Notes: generated by a model from the letters alone, not told the origin. A stretch of DNA of 64,000 nt from Dyadobacter sp. CY312 (GCF_021390535.1 NZ_JAJUXG010000004.1:157563-221562); one strand, 5' to 3'; numbered from the stretch's first letter, positions 27,488 through 37,092 are shown. Translations and numbers: made by a program.

Positions 27488-29182
27488 TCAATATCCGTCA
27501 TTTTGTTTCATATAACCTGGCAGGTTAGATGCACCGTCAATGGCGTTTTGCGGAATTGGAAAGATTCTTTTCTTCACATCAGCATTGGTTTTCTCTGTCC
27601 ATTTTCCTTCGTATTTTCCAAAACGGATCATATCCGGGCGACGAACCATTTCCCAATAAAATTCAAATCCACGCTCGCGGAAGAGCAGATCAAGTGACAT
27701 GGAAGTAAGTGCTGGTGGAGGGGTTGTGGCTGTTCTTGCTGCACGAACGGTGTTTACATCTGCCAATGCACCGGCTGCGTCGTTGCCTTTACGCAATTTC
27801 GCTTCGGCACGCATCAGGTAAATATCTGCAAGGCGCAGAATAACGATGTCTGCATCACCTCTGTTACGACCTGTGTTTGACTTCTTACCAAACTCATATT
27901 TCGAAACCCGGTAACCTGAATTGTAATTACTTCCTGCGGTTGTGAAATCAATCGTTTGTGAAAAACTAACCGGAAGATCCGCTCTGTTTCTGGTGAGGTA
28001 AGCCAATTTGCCCACTTTTAGTTTGCCATCCGGACATCTTAAAAACGCACCATTAATCCGAATTGCACCATACTGCTGGTCACGTAGAATTCCACGGTTG
28101 ATTTTGTAATCTGCATCGTTCACACAGGTATCCGCTTTGTTGGAATAAATTGACATGTTTTCCTGATAAAAACGCGGATCGCGTTTTGGATCAACTGCTC
28201 CGTAAGCCTCTACCCAGGTCTGGTAAAAATCGCTGGTGATACCTGGTCCGTCTGTTCCGTTGGCAGCAGGGAATTCAGCAAGCGGGAACTGATCTCCGGA
28301 AATAGAGAAATATGCCATACGGTTGTGTCCGTTTAAGTCTGCCCGCTGATCAACTGCGAAAATAAGCTCTTCGTTAGAGTGATTGTCATCGTTGAAAAGC
28401 TTAAAGTAATCCGGCGATAATTTAGCTTGTCCGGAAGCAATGATTTTATCCGTATACAAAATCACCTTATCCATATCCGCAGCCGGGAAGTCGAATGTGG
28501 CTCCGTAAATGTTACGATAAACCGCCGAGTTCAAATAAAGTCTCGATAACATTCCCCAAACAGCAGCCTGGTTTATTCTACCCGGTCCAACGATTGCTTT
28601 GGACTGCACCAAAGGCTCCACAGCAAGCAATTCACTTTCGATGTATTTCACAGCTTCGTCTCCTCTCAGAATGACAGAGGTTGTTCCCGGATCTTCTTTC
28701 AGGAATGCAATCCCGAAAAGATCGAGCATGAGCATGTTATAATACGCACGCATCCCGCGGGCTTCCGCCAGATATTGTGCAGCATTAGGATAAGTAGCGC
28801 CTTTAAAACTACTGATTGCTGTGATCGATCTCGAAAGAGATTGAACAATAGCATTCCATGTACCATTCACGTTCGGGTCTGTACTGGTGGTGTTGTGCTG
28901 ATGCAGCGCAAGGTAAATCCCATTATCGCCCCAGTCGGTTCCTCCACGGTAGGGCAGGATGGCCTCATCGGTTGATATTTCCTGTAACGCAAAGTATCTC
29001 GTATGCAGGAAGAGGTCCGGCAGAAGTGCGTACACCGGAGCAATAAGCCCGTTGGCTGCTTCTTCGTCCGTAAGCTTTACACTAAGGCTTTCATCAAGAA
29101 CCTGTTCTTTAAGATCGGTACAGGCGTTTGTCATGAACAAAAGACTCGCCGCTGTAAATATGATTGATAGTTTCTTTTTCAT
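27488..29182 (-). CDS. SusD/RagB family nutrient-uptake outer membrane lipoprotein
   Basis: The 564-residue protein has a lipoprotein signal with acceptor Cys21 (MTNAC). It then shows the usual SusD arrangement: the N-terminal TPR-like helices (YLAEARGMRAYYNMLMLDLFG), AVWGMLSRLYLNSAVY, and the C-terminal VILRLADIYLMRAEAKLRKG followed by LLFRERGFEFYWEMVRRPDMIRFG. It is the surface lid for the SusC barrel encoded 10 bases upstream. The pair shares its operator type with the iol genes, so inositol or an inositol-bearing compound is a reasonable guess for the ligand. The ligand is not visible in the sequence itself. Confidence 0.93.
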   Translation of the reverse strand: MKKKLSIIFTAASLLFMTNACTDLKEQVLDESLSVKLTDEEAANGLIAPVYALLPDLFLHTRYFALQEISTDEAILPYRGGTDWGDNGIYLALHQHNTTSTDPNVNGTWNAIVQSLSRSITAISSFKGATYPNAAQYLAEARGMRAYYNMLMLDLFGIAFLKEDPGTTSVILRGDEAVKYIESELLAVEPLVQSKAIVGPGRINQAAVWGMLSRLYLNSAVYRNIYGATFDFPAADMDKVILYTDKIIASGQAKLSPDYFKLFNDDNHSNEELIFAVDQRADLNGHNRMAYFSISGDQFPLAEFPAANGTDGPGITSDFYQTWVEAYGAVDPKRDPRFYQENMSIYSNKADTCVNDADYKINRGILRDQQYGAIRINGAFLRCPDGKLKVGKLAYLTRNRADLPVSFSQTIDFTTAGSNYNSGYRVSKYEFGKKSNTGRNRGDADIVILRLADIYLMRAEAKLRKGNDAAGALADVNTVRAARTATTPPPALTSMSLDLLFRERGFEFYWEMVRRPDMIRFGKYEGKWTEKTNADVKKRIFPIPQNAIDGASNLPGYMKQNDGY

Positions 29183-29192
29183 TGTTTTTTAA

Positions 29193-32100
29193 TTAAAAGC
29201 CAAGATTAAGACCAAAAATTACTGTTTTAGCCTTCGGATAGCTTAGGTAGTCAACTCCATAAGATGTAATTCCGTTGATCTGACGATCATTGTTCACCTC
29301 CGGATCATAACCATTGTATTTGGTCCAAAGGAAGAGATTCTGTCCTGTCACAGATACGCGTGCTGTTTGAATCCATCTGTTGATACCAATTTTGGTGGTG
29401 TTCAGGTTGTACCCCAACGAAAGGTTGTTAAGTCGCAGGTAAGCAGCATCTTTCAGGAATCTTGTTGATACAGGAGCGGAGTTGTTGACAGACTCAGCAG
29501 ACTGGCTCAAAGCTTCCGGTGTTACGTTCAAACCTTTGGAAAGACGTAATTTGTAGAAGTTTGAGTTTGCAGTGTTGTCATATACTTTATTGCCGCCAAC
29601 ACCATTGAAGTTTGCTGTAAGATCAAATCCTTTGTAGCTCACGTTACCACTGAAATTGTACATTCTGGTTGGCAATGCAGTTCCGGCAACAATACGGTCG
29701 TTGTCTGTAACAATTCCGTCTCCGTTCACGTCTCTGTAAGTACTAATTCCTTTGTCGTCAAATCCTGTAAATTCTTTCAGGAAAAATGCGCCGATTGGTT
29801 GGTTGTTGATGTAACCATTGATGGTTGCAGATGTCAAACCAGAACCTTGTGCCGCACCTGATGGAATGACCGAGTATGGTGAGTTTTCAACTTTATTTTT
29901 GATAAAGGTCATGTTACCGCCAACCGAGAAACGAAGTCCGTTTTCAAGTGATTTTCTCAAATTCAGGTCAAATTCAACCCCTTTGTTAATAATACGCATA
30001 TCAGGAACATTGGTCCAGAAGGAACCCGCTGGTTGAACAGGGTCAGCTGGAATTACTTCTAAAAGCATTTTTTCAGATACTTTGTTGAAGTAGTCAATCT
30101 CACCAGTTAACAGTCCCCTAAACAAGCCGAAATCTAAACCGATATCTGTCTGTGTTGATACTTCCCACTGAATGTCCGGATTGGCTAAACGGGTGTAAGT
30201 AGTACCGCCTGGATATGGACCTGTTGGAGTAAGCGGATAACTTGTAAGTGCAGAAACGGATGACGTGAATCGCGCCTGAGTAATTTTAGAAGGGATTTCT
30301 TGGTTACCAGTTCTTCCCCAGCCAGCTCTCAGTTTCAGGTCAGAGAACGGACCCGACTTCATGAAATCTTCCTCGGATATTCTCCATCCAAGCGAGAAAG
30401 AAGGGAAAGCCCCGTACTTGTTGTTATCTCCGAATTTGGAAGAACCATCTACACGTAAAGTGGCTGTTACCAGGTATTTATCCCTAAAACCATAATTTAC
30501 ACGTCCAAAATAGGATTGCAGTTCGTTCACGGTTGCAAAGCCACCTGGTTTGTTCAAAACCATACTCAAATCCTGACCCAAGCCTGGGTTGTAAATAGGC
30601 TCAATGTCTGAAATCGGGAATTTCTCAATACTGTAATTGCTTCCCTGAAGTGATATTTTTTGGTATGAATGACCCACCAACGCTGAAAAACTGTGGATTT
30701 TGCTATTGAACGTATACGTCAGGTAGTTTTCGATCAATCGGTTTGTATTAGTCTTGCGGTGATCTTCGAGACGTCCAATTTCGTACGGAACAGCATTAGG
30801 TCTCCACTGTTTGTTCTCGACAGATGTAGCATTATCTATCCCGAAATTAAGCTTGTACACCAAACCTTTGAAGATCGTAACAGAAGGAGATATGCTGGCG
30901 AGCACACGATTCACTACGAGTTTTTCTCTATACAACTTTTGAATAATCAATGGGTTTGTTCCATCCTGATACTGATAAGGTTCGCCATTGTCATCATAGA
31001 TTTTATACGTAGGGTTAGCCGAAACTGCCGCTCCAATAAGGCTTTGATTATTTGGACGAAGGGTGGTCGTATTGTTCGCATTCAGATTCACGTCAATGGT
31101 TACTCTGTCTTCAAACAGCTTCTGAGACAAGTTTATTCTTCCAGTGTAGCGATCCTGCTGGCTGCCTTTTAGAATTCCCTGTTGTTTTTGCACACCAAAT
31201 GAACCGTAGTAGGTCAGTTTGTCTGTTCCTCCGCCAAGAGAAATGTTGTGGTTATGCGTGGTTGCCGTGCGGGAAATTTCTTTCTGCCAGTCGGTGTCCG
31301 CGCCACCATCAATTACAGTGCTTCCCAGTTTGGCTGCTTCTGCCAAAAACTCAGGCCCTGAAAGTACATCCAAGGGACGAGCCATTTTGGAAATGCCAAG
31401 GCTTCCGGAATAAGTTACACTTCCCTGACCCGATTTTCCTTTTTTCGTAGTGATGATGATTACACCATTTGCACCACGTGCTCCGTAAATAGCCGTTGCA
31501 GATGCATCTTTCAAAACATCCATAGACTCAATATCCTGTGGATTCAGGAAGTTGAGCGGGTTGGCGTCACCACCTGTTCCGCTGTTGTCAAGTGCCATTC
31601 CGTCCACAACAAAAAGAGGCGAACTTCCTGTACGTACACCACCCGGACCACGAACGGTAATACTGGTTTTACCACCCGGCTCTCCTGTTGCAGAAGTGAT
31701 GTTCACCCCGGATACTTTTCCTTGCAAAAGTTGTTCAGGCGAATTGATAATCCCTGAGTTGAATTCTGCGCTTTTAAGTGACTTTACAGAACCTGTAATG
31801 TCCTTCTTGGATGTCGTTCCGTATCCGACAACCACCACTTCACCCAGGTTAGAAGCCGATTCTTTCAGGTTGACAACCAGGGAAGTTGCGTTGGATTCTG
31901 TGAGCAGGTAGCCAGTCACAGATTGTTTTTCATATCCTATATAGCTCAGTTGCAGGTTGTATTTTGAACCCGTCTGAAGTCTGGCAAACGAAAATTTTCC
32001 GGATTCGTCCGTAGTTGCACCTTGTTGACCGGAGCCGTCTTCATTGGTAAGTAATACAGTCACACCAGGAAGACCTTCGCTGGTTCCGTCTGTCACAACT

Positions 32101-32264
32101 TTACCTGAAAGGGTAATTTCCTGGGCCATAACGATACCAGATGGATTGCCGATGGGCGATGTTCCTGCAAAAGAGGTTGTACACAGGCCGCAAATTGCGG
32201 TTAGCTGAAACAGCCTATTCCGAAGTAATCGCCTTTCGATAGAAAAGGTCGATGTTTTTTTCAT
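29193..32264 (-). CDS. SusC/RagA-family TonB-linked outer membrane protein, predicted inositol-regulon member
   Basis: The 1023-residue protein has a long N-terminal leader (about 48 residues to VMAQ). A carboxypeptidase-regulatory-like domain (about 50-135, ITLSGKVVTDGTSEGLPGVT) is followed by the SusC linker LGEVVVVGYG and the plug (about 150-270, with FVVDGMALDNSG and DIESMDVLKDASATAIYGAR). A long barrel makes up the rest and ends in FGLNLGF. Upstream are two CAAACGTTTG palindromes, one on the -33 element. The SusD gene follows by 10 bases. TonB-driven import into the periplasm would feed the iol symporter at 14454-16067 if the substrate is inositol. Confidence 0.93.
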   Translation of the reverse strand: MKKTSTFSIERRLLRNRLFQLTAICGLCTTSFAGTSPIGNPSGIVMAQEITLSGKVVTDGTSEGLPGVTVLLTNEDGSGQQGATTDESGKFSFARLQTGSKYNLQLSYIGYEKQSVTGYLLTESNATSLVVNLKESASNLGEVVVVGYGTTSKKDITGSVKSLKSAEFNSGIINSPEQLLQGKVSGVNITSATGEPGGKTSITVRGPGGVRTGSSPLFVVDGMALDNSGTGGDANPLNFLNPQDIESMDVLKDASATAIYGARGANGVIIITTKKGKSGQGSVTYSGSLGISKMARPLDVLSGPEFLAEAAKLGSTVIDGGADTDWQKEISRTATTHNHNISLGGGTDKLTYYGSFGVQKQQGILKGSQQDRYTGRINLSQKLFEDRVTIDVNLNANNTTTLRPNNQSLIGAAVSANPTYKIYDDNGEPYQYQDGTNPLIIQKLYREKLVVNRVLASISPSVTIFKGLVYKLNFGIDNATSVENKQWRPNAVPYEIGRLEDHRKTNTNRLIENYLTYTFNSKIHSFSALVGHSYQKISLQGSNYSIEKFPISDIEPIYNPGLGQDLSMVLNKPGGFATVNELQSYFGRVNYGFRDKYLVTATLRVDGSSKFGDNNKYGAFPSFSLGWRISEEDFMKSGPFSDLKLRAGWGRTGNQEIPSKITQARFTSSVSALTSYPLTPTGPYPGGTTYTRLANPDIQWEVSTQTDIGLDFGLFRGLLTGEIDYFNKVSEKMLLEVIPADPVQPAGSFWTNVPDMRIINKGVEFDLNLRKSLENGLRFSVGGNMTFIKNKVENSPYSVIPSGAAQGSGLTSATINGYINNQPIGAFFLKEFTGFDDKGISTYRDVNGDGIVTDNDRIVAGTALPTRMYNFSGNVSYKGFDLTANFNGVGGNKVYDNTANSNFYKLRLSKGLNVTPEALSQSAESVNNSAPVSTRFLKDAAYLRLNNLSLGYNLNTTKIGINRWIQTARVSVTGQNLFLWTKYNGYDPEVNNDRQINGITSYGVDYLSYPKAKTVIFGLNLGF

Positions 32265-32367
32265 AAACTCAACTGATTAGTAAATGTTTAATGTGAATAA
32301 GTTAGCTCTCTGGCTACAATTAGGGTTGCAAATATGCTACAAGGTAGTAATTGTATTATTGATATAA

Positions 32368-32404
32368 ATAATGTAAAATACCGAATGTTAAATGCAAACG
32401 TTTG
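32368..32404 (-). promoter_or_regulatory. SusC promoter with LacI-type operator on the -33 element
   Basis: On the minus strand TTTG (32398 down to 32395) is followed by 19 bases and TACATTAT (32375 down to 32368). The TTTG is part of CAAACGTTTG at 32395-32404. The spacing and the TACATT box match the iolB promoter exactly. The predicted leader to the SusC ATG is about 100 bases. Confidence 0.65.
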
Positions 32405-32662
32405 TAATTTTTTGTAATGTGTAAAAAAAGTTAAGTTCGGTCACAAAGAGCGGGAAGATGACCCTTAATTGGAGTGTAATAGAATTAATAAGAAGAATTT
32501 TGGGACTATTTCATTGTTTTGTTTGAAGTTATAATTCGTTTTATGAGGTAGCGAATTAAGGTCACCAATGTTACTTTACTGTTAATTGCCGGTTAAGATT
32601 ATGTTATAAAGAAGCGCGAACAGACAAATGAAAATATAATGATAAAAGCTATAACGTATCAG

Positions 32663-32676
32663 TGCAAACGTTTGCA
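32663..32676. promoter_or_regulatory. second LacI-type operator upstream of SusC
   Basis: TGCAAACGTTTGCA is a perfect 14-base palindrome, the best match in the window to the symporter operator core. It lies about 400 bases before SusC, beyond the nearer site, and may act as an auxiliary operator. Confidence 0.65.
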
Positions 32677-32729
32677 GAATTGGAAGTGTAGCTGCGATGC
32701 TAAAAGTTTAGTTGACCAGTTTTACCAAA

Positions 32730-32770
32730 AAAAATAGCTGCCAACCTTTTTAGGGCTGACAGCTATTTTT
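32730..32770. terminator. intrinsic terminator after the ABC permease gene
   Basis: AAAAATAGCTG (32730-32740) pairs with CAGCTATTTTT (32760-32770). On the minus strand it follows the permease stop codon at 32798 and ends in a T run, so it terminates the YbbA-YbbP transcript. Confidence 0.8.
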
Positions 32771-32797
32771 GAACTATAGTATTCTTACAAAAATCAG

Positions 32798-35341
32798 TTA
32801 TGTGTCCTGGCGCAAAACTTCCAGGGGTGGCTGTGATAATATTCCGCGACTATTGATGAGCCCAATGATTACAGTGAGAATTGATACAAAAAAGAACAGT
32901 GCGGCAACCGGTAAAAAATCGGGTTTGAATTCTGCTTCAAAACTGAATTTGGCCAGAGCCCAGCTTCCTGCAAATGCGAGGAGTATTCCGGTGAACGCAG
33001 CCAGGGCTCCCAAGAAGAAGTATTCCAAAGCGGTTATCGTGAAAATCTGTTTACGACTTGCTCCCAATGTTCGAAGCAAAACACTTTCCTGCAAACGCTG
33101 ATACTTGCTGATCATGACAGAAGCGATGAGTACAATTAGGCCGGTTAGAATGCTGAACCCTGCCATGAAACGAATCACAAAACCGATTTTATTGAAAATG
33201 TCGTCCAGTACTTTTAGTACGAGAGCAAGGTCAATAATGGAGATGTTGGGAAATTGTTGCACAATAGCCTGCTGGAATTTGGCCGATGCTGCCGGATTAG
33301 GCACATGTGTGAGCATTACATGAAACTGTGGTGCTTCTTCCAAAACACCTGTCGGAAACACAACCAGAAAATTCGTTTGCACTTCGCCCCAGTTCACTTC
33401 CCTCATGCTTGAAACGTAAGTCTGCATCATGGTTCCCTGTACGTTGAAGGTCATGGTATCGCCCAATGCCAGTCCACTTCGTTTTGCAAACCCCTGTTCC
33501 ATAGATATCGGAATGAGGGAGCCGTTATTTTTATAAACTCCTTCCCATTTACCTTCTACCAGTTTCTCTGATTTTGTCAGCGAATCCTGAAAAGTAACGC
33601 GGTATTCTCTTCCAAATATTCTACCCGATTGTTTGTCGGTGGTGTCTTGTTTGAAATCGGCAGCCGTTTTTCCATTCACTTCTTCCAGTCTCATATTGAC
33701 AATAGAAACGCTTTGATTCACCGGGACGTTTTGCGATTTAGCCAATGCAAGTACTTCTTCCTTCTGCCCAGGCTGAATATCAAAAAGCACAATGTTAGGT
33801 TGGTTTCCACTGGTAGATAAATTCACTCTTGTTAAAAGGATGGTCTGAGTGAAAAACAGCGTACATATCAGCGAAGTACCAAGTCCGATTGAAACAATGA
33901 GAATGGCGGTCTGGTTATTAGGACGAAACAAATTTGCCAATCCCTGCCGCCAGAGATAACTCCAGGATGTCGGGAAGAAGCGACGGGTGAGCCACATCAG
34001 CAGCAGTGCAGTTAGGTACAGCACAATGAATGATGCTAAAATACCCGCCGTGAAAACGAGCGCCTCAACCCAGGTACGCATTTGCAAAAATGAAAAGCCA
34101 AAAATGAACAGAATGATAAGTCCGTAAAGCAGCCAGGTCACAGGATCGCGTTCCGGTTTAGAATCGTTAGAAGTTGCTCTTAAAACATTGAGTGGAGAAA
34201 CCTTTCTGATTGATAAAAGTGGTGGCAAAGAAAACAGTATCGATATCAACGTTCCAATCGCGAGACCTTGACCGATAGATAGCCAGGAAATATCTGTCGT
34301 CAATTCAAATGGTAAAAAATCCTTGATGACAATGGGTAAAAATTGCTGGATTGCAGTTCCGAGAATGGCTCCTAAAATTGATCCGAGAATTCCTATTCCG
34401 ACTATTTGAATGAGGTATATCAACACAGCCTGATATGCTTTCACGCCCAAACAACGCAGGATAGCGATTGAACTTAGTTTTTCCCTGATGTAAATGTGAA
34501 TCGCACTTGCAACGCCAATGCAACCTAAAAGTAGTGCAACAAAACCAACGAGTGCCAGAAAGCGAGTAAGATCCTGAAAGGATCTGCCTGTATCTTCTTT
34601 TTGGCTTTGCACCGTTTTGTAATCAAGATCAGCATCTTCAAACCGTGGTTCAAGCACTTTTGTCAATGCCTCTACATCCGTTTTGGGTGCGTATTTTATA
34701 TAGTATCGGTAAGCAACGCGACTCCCTTTTTGCATCAAACCAGTTTCATCAAGATACTGCATCGGAATATAAACCGAAGGAGCCACAGTACTGGTAAGTC
34801 CGGTCTGACCCGGTGCTTTCTGTAATATACCGGCAATGGCAAAAGTTACTTCTCCTACCTTGATGGAATCGCCCACTTTGGCCTCGTATTGCAGCATGAG
34901 GGTTTGGTCTACCAAAGCCTCTTTTTTATTCCTGAAATCCTTACCAGCCTGAACGGGAATTGTTTCCAATTCGCCGTAGTAGGGATAATTTCCTTGCAGT
35001 GCTTTCACCTGAGCCAATCTGTTGCCCCCGCTTTTGGTGAACAAGACCATGGAGGCAAAACTTCTTTCCTCCGATCTTTCGGTTCCAAGAGAGTCAACCA
35101 TTGTCTTCACTTTCCCTTCCACTGCCTTATTGCCTGAAAGCGCCAGATCTGCCCCAATGAGTGTGGCGGCCTGGTTGTCTATGTTTTGCCTGAGGTTATC
35201 TCCAAGAGAATAAATCGCCACCAGTGCGGCTATGCCGAGCACAATAGAGGAAATAAAGAGTAGCAAACGGGAACGATTCTTCCTGCTATCGCGCCAAGCC
35301 ATTTGTAACAGCCACGAAAAATTTAATCCTTCCTGATTCAT
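32798..35341 (-). CDS. ybbP: FtsX/MacB-type ABC transporter permease (YbbP-like)
   Basis: The 847-residue membrane protein starts with a cytoplasmic helix and a first transmembrane segment (LLLFISSIVLGIAALVAIYS). Large periplasmic domains sit between two FtsX units. Hydrophobic groups lie at about 255-385, then about 415-470 and 490-515, and finally about 735-835. SIAILRCLGVKAYQAVLIYL and ESVLLRTLGASRKQIFTITA are the paired coupling helices that meet the ATPase. This long two-unit form matches YbbP. The ATPase gene is 32 bases upstream and a TesA-like gene is divergent. The partner ATPase is a member of the LolD/MacB group, so export or release of lipid-like molecules is plausible. Confidence 0.88.
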   Translation of the reverse strand: MNQEGLNFSWLLQMAWRDSRKNRSRLLLFISSIVLGIAALVAIYSLGDNLRQNIDNQAATLIGADLALSGNKAVEGKVKTMVDSLGTERSEERSFASMVLFTKSGGNRLAQVKALQGNYPYYGELETIPVQAGKDFRNKKEALVDQTLMLQYEAKVGDSIKVGEVTFAIAGILQKAPGQTGLTSTVAPSVYIPMQYLDETGLMQKGSRVAYRYYIKYAPKTDVEALTKVLEPRFEDADLDYKTVQSQKEDTGRSFQDLTRFLALVGFVALLLGCIGVASAIHIYIREKLSSIAILRCLGVKAYQAVLIYLIQIVGIGILGSILGAILGTAIQQFLPIVIKDFLPFELTTDISWLSIGQGLAIGTLISILFSLPPLLSIRKVSPLNVLRATSNDSKPERDPVTWLLYGLIILFIFGFSFLQMRTWVEALVFTAGILASFIVLYLTALLLMWLTRRFFPTSWSYLWRQGLANLFRPNNQTAILIVSIGLGTSLICTLFFTQTILLTRVNLSTSGNQPNIVLFDIQPGQKEEVLALAKSQNVPVNQSVSIVNMRLEEVNGKTAADFKQDTTDKQSGRIFGREYRVTFQDSLTKSEKLVEGKWEGVYKNNGSLIPISMEQGFAKRSGLALGDTMTFNVQGTMMQTYVSSMREVNWGEVQTNFLVVFPTGVLEEAPQFHVMLTHVPNPAASAKFQQAIVQQFPNISIIDLALVLKVLDDIFNKIGFVIRFMAGFSILTGLIVLIASVMISKYQRLQESVLLRTLGASRKQIFTITALEYFFLGALAAFTGILLAFAGSWALAKFSFEAEFKPDFLPVAALFFFVSILTVIIGLINSRGILSQPPLEVLRQDT

Positions 35342-35373
35342 TTGAAATACTTTGAATGATAAATTTTTTGTGG

Positions 35374-36072
35374 TTACTGATTTTGAACGGACGATGGTGC
35401 ATCGGAAATGATCTTTCCTCCTTTTACTCTGATGATCCGTTGTGTTTTGGCTGCCAAATCCAGGTCGTGCGTTACAACCACCAATGTTGTCCCTGCTTCT
35501 CTATTCAATTCAAAAAGAAGTTTGACTACCTTTTCGCTTGTTTCTGCATCCAGATTTCCTGTGGGTTCGTCGGCAAAAAGAATTTTCGGACGGTTGGAAA
35601 AAGCCCTTGCAAGAGACACACGTTGCTGCTCGCCACCGCTGAGCTGAGTAGGGTAGTGATGGCTTCTTTCAGCCAGACCTACTTTGTCGAGCAAATCCAA
35701 TGCACGTGGTTTTACATTTTTTTCGCCGCGCAGCTCCAAAGGAACCATCACGTTTTCCAGTGCGGTAAGTGTCGGCATCAGTTGGAAATTCTGAAATATA
35801 AAACCGATATACTGGTTACGTACAGCGGCCAGCTGGTCTTCCGACAACCCATTCAATTTGGTGCCGTGCAGTTCCACAATACCGGAACTCGCACGATCTA
35901 AACCGGCACAGAGACCAAGTAATGTTGTTTTACCACTTCCCGAAGGTCCTACAATGGAAACCGTCGAGCCGGTATCGATAGAGAAATTTACGTTGTCAAG
36001 AACAGTGAGTGAGCGGTTGCCGCTTTGGTATATTTTACCTACATCTTGCAGGCTGAGTATGGTATCCATCAA
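35374..36072 (-). CDS. ybbA: ABC transporter ATP-binding protein (YbbA/LolD-like)
   Basis: The 232-residue ATPase has Walker A GPSGSGKTTLLG (about 39-50), a Q-loop in FIFQNFQLMPTLTALENVMV, the signature LSGGEQQRVSLARAFS, and Walker B KILFADEPTGNLD followed by VVVTHDLDLA. It belongs to the LolD/MacB class that works with FtsX-type permeases. It drives the permease encoded immediately downstream. The trio with a TesA-like esterase repeats the tesA-ybbA-ybbP neighbourhood known in Escherichia coli. In Escherichia coli tesA is also divergent from ybbA, as here. Confidence 0.93.
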   Translation of the reverse strand: MMDTILSLQDVGKIYQSGNRSLTVLDNVNFSIDTGSTVSIVGPSGSGKTTLLGLCAGLDRASSGIVELHGTKLNGLSEDQLAAVRNQYIGFIFQNFQLMPTLTALENVMVPLELRGEKNVKPRALDLLDKVGLAERSHHYPTQLSGGEQQRVSLARAFSNRPKILFADEPTGNLDAETSEKVVKLLFELNREAGTTLVVVTHDLDLAAKTQRIIRVKGGKIISDAPSSVQNQ

Positions 36073-36267
36073 TGATTTATCTTTTTTAAGTTTACTGTGG
36101 TGCTAAGCTTTGGCAACCGTGTTTAAAAACTTTTGGTTCTTACAACGGCGACCTTGTATATAATTATGGTTTGAGCGGCGTTTTACGGTAAATGAACGGC
36201 GGTAATGTGAGGGCAATTGTACATTCCGTACTTTTATGTTTTGGTATCAATAAATCTTTAAATTAAT

Positions 36268-36981
36268 ATGCCTGATATGCTTATCCAGTCTCGTTTTATC
36301 AAATATAAACAATCATTTTTTGTCCTGCTTTTATCGGCAGCACTAATGTTTTCCTGCAATTCGGAAAAAAATAGTGAAGAAAACGGCAAAGATTCTGCAC
36401 AAGGATCGGCTAAAACACCTGCGGCAGCAAAAAAGACAATCGTATTTTTTGGAAATAGCCTTACCGCTGGTTACGGTCTTGATGATCCATCTCAGGCGTT
36501 TTCAGGGTTAATTCAGAAAAAAATTGACTCACTCGGATTGGCCTACAAGGTAATTAATGCAGGAGTTAGCGGTGAAACTACCGCAGGCGGAAACAGTAGG
36601 ATTGACTGGTTATTGAAACAGCCACTGGATATTTTTGTTTTGGAACTTGGCGGCAACGACGGTCTGCGCGGTATTCCTGTTACGGAAACCCGTAAAAATC
36701 TTCAATCAATACTGGATAAGGTAAAAGCGAAATATCCGAATGCGCAGCTTGTGCTTGCCGGAATGCAAATTCCACCGAACATGGGGAAGACTTATTCCAA
36801 CGAATTCAAGGCGGTTTACAAAGAACTTGCAGACAAGAATAGTATCAAACTGATTCCTTTTCTGCTTGAAGGTGTAGGTGGAGAAGCTAAATTGAACCAG
36901 ACTGACGGCATACATCCAACAGCGGAAGGACACCGGATTCTGGCTGATAATGTGTGGGTAATTTTGAAGGATATACTTTGA
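36268..36981 (+). CDS. tesA: SGNH-family arylesterase/lysophospholipase (TesA-like), lipoprotein
   Basis: The 237-residue protein has a lipoprotein signal with acceptor Cys30 (LMFSC) and a Ser/Asn/Glu-rich linker. The SGNH blocks are all present: GNSLTAGYGL with the catalytic Ser, GVSGETTAGG, LELGGNDGLRG and DGIHPTAEGH with the catalytic Asp-His. The first block reads GNSL rather than GDSL, a known variation. TesA cleaves acyl esters and thioesters in the periplasm. Here the lipid anchor would hold it at a membrane. It is divergent from the YbbA/YbbP genes. An alternative Met at residue 4 would leave the signal peptide intact. Confidence 0.9.
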   Translation: MPDMLIQSRFIKYKQSFFVLLLSAALMFSCNSEKNSEENGKDSAQGSAKTPAAAKKTIVFFGNSLTAGYGLDDPSQAFSGLIQKKIDSLGLAYKVINAGVSGETTAGGNSRIDWLLKQPLDIFVLELGGNDGLRGIPVTETRKNLQSILDKVKAKYPNAQLVLAGMQIPPNMGKTYSNEFKAVYKELADKNSIKLIPFLLEGVGGEAKLNQTDGIHPTAEGHRILADNVWVILKDIL

Positions 36982-37092
36982 GTTTTCTCGTAGTACACAG
37001 TTTTTAGTTAACAGTTCACAGAACGACCGAGCAGGTGTTAAGTAATTGTAAATCTAAGGGTAACAACTTTACTACGAGTCCGTAGTTGAGGT

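Larger units (their letters stand above)
32265..32797. other. 533-bp intergenic regulatory region of the SusCD pair
   Basis: No gene is seen in this AT-rich gap. It holds the SusC promoter and two LacI-type palindromes whose centres are 270 bases apart, and at its right end the terminator of the ABC permease gene. Two sites at this distance would permit DNA looping. This reading is an inference. Confidence 0.65.
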
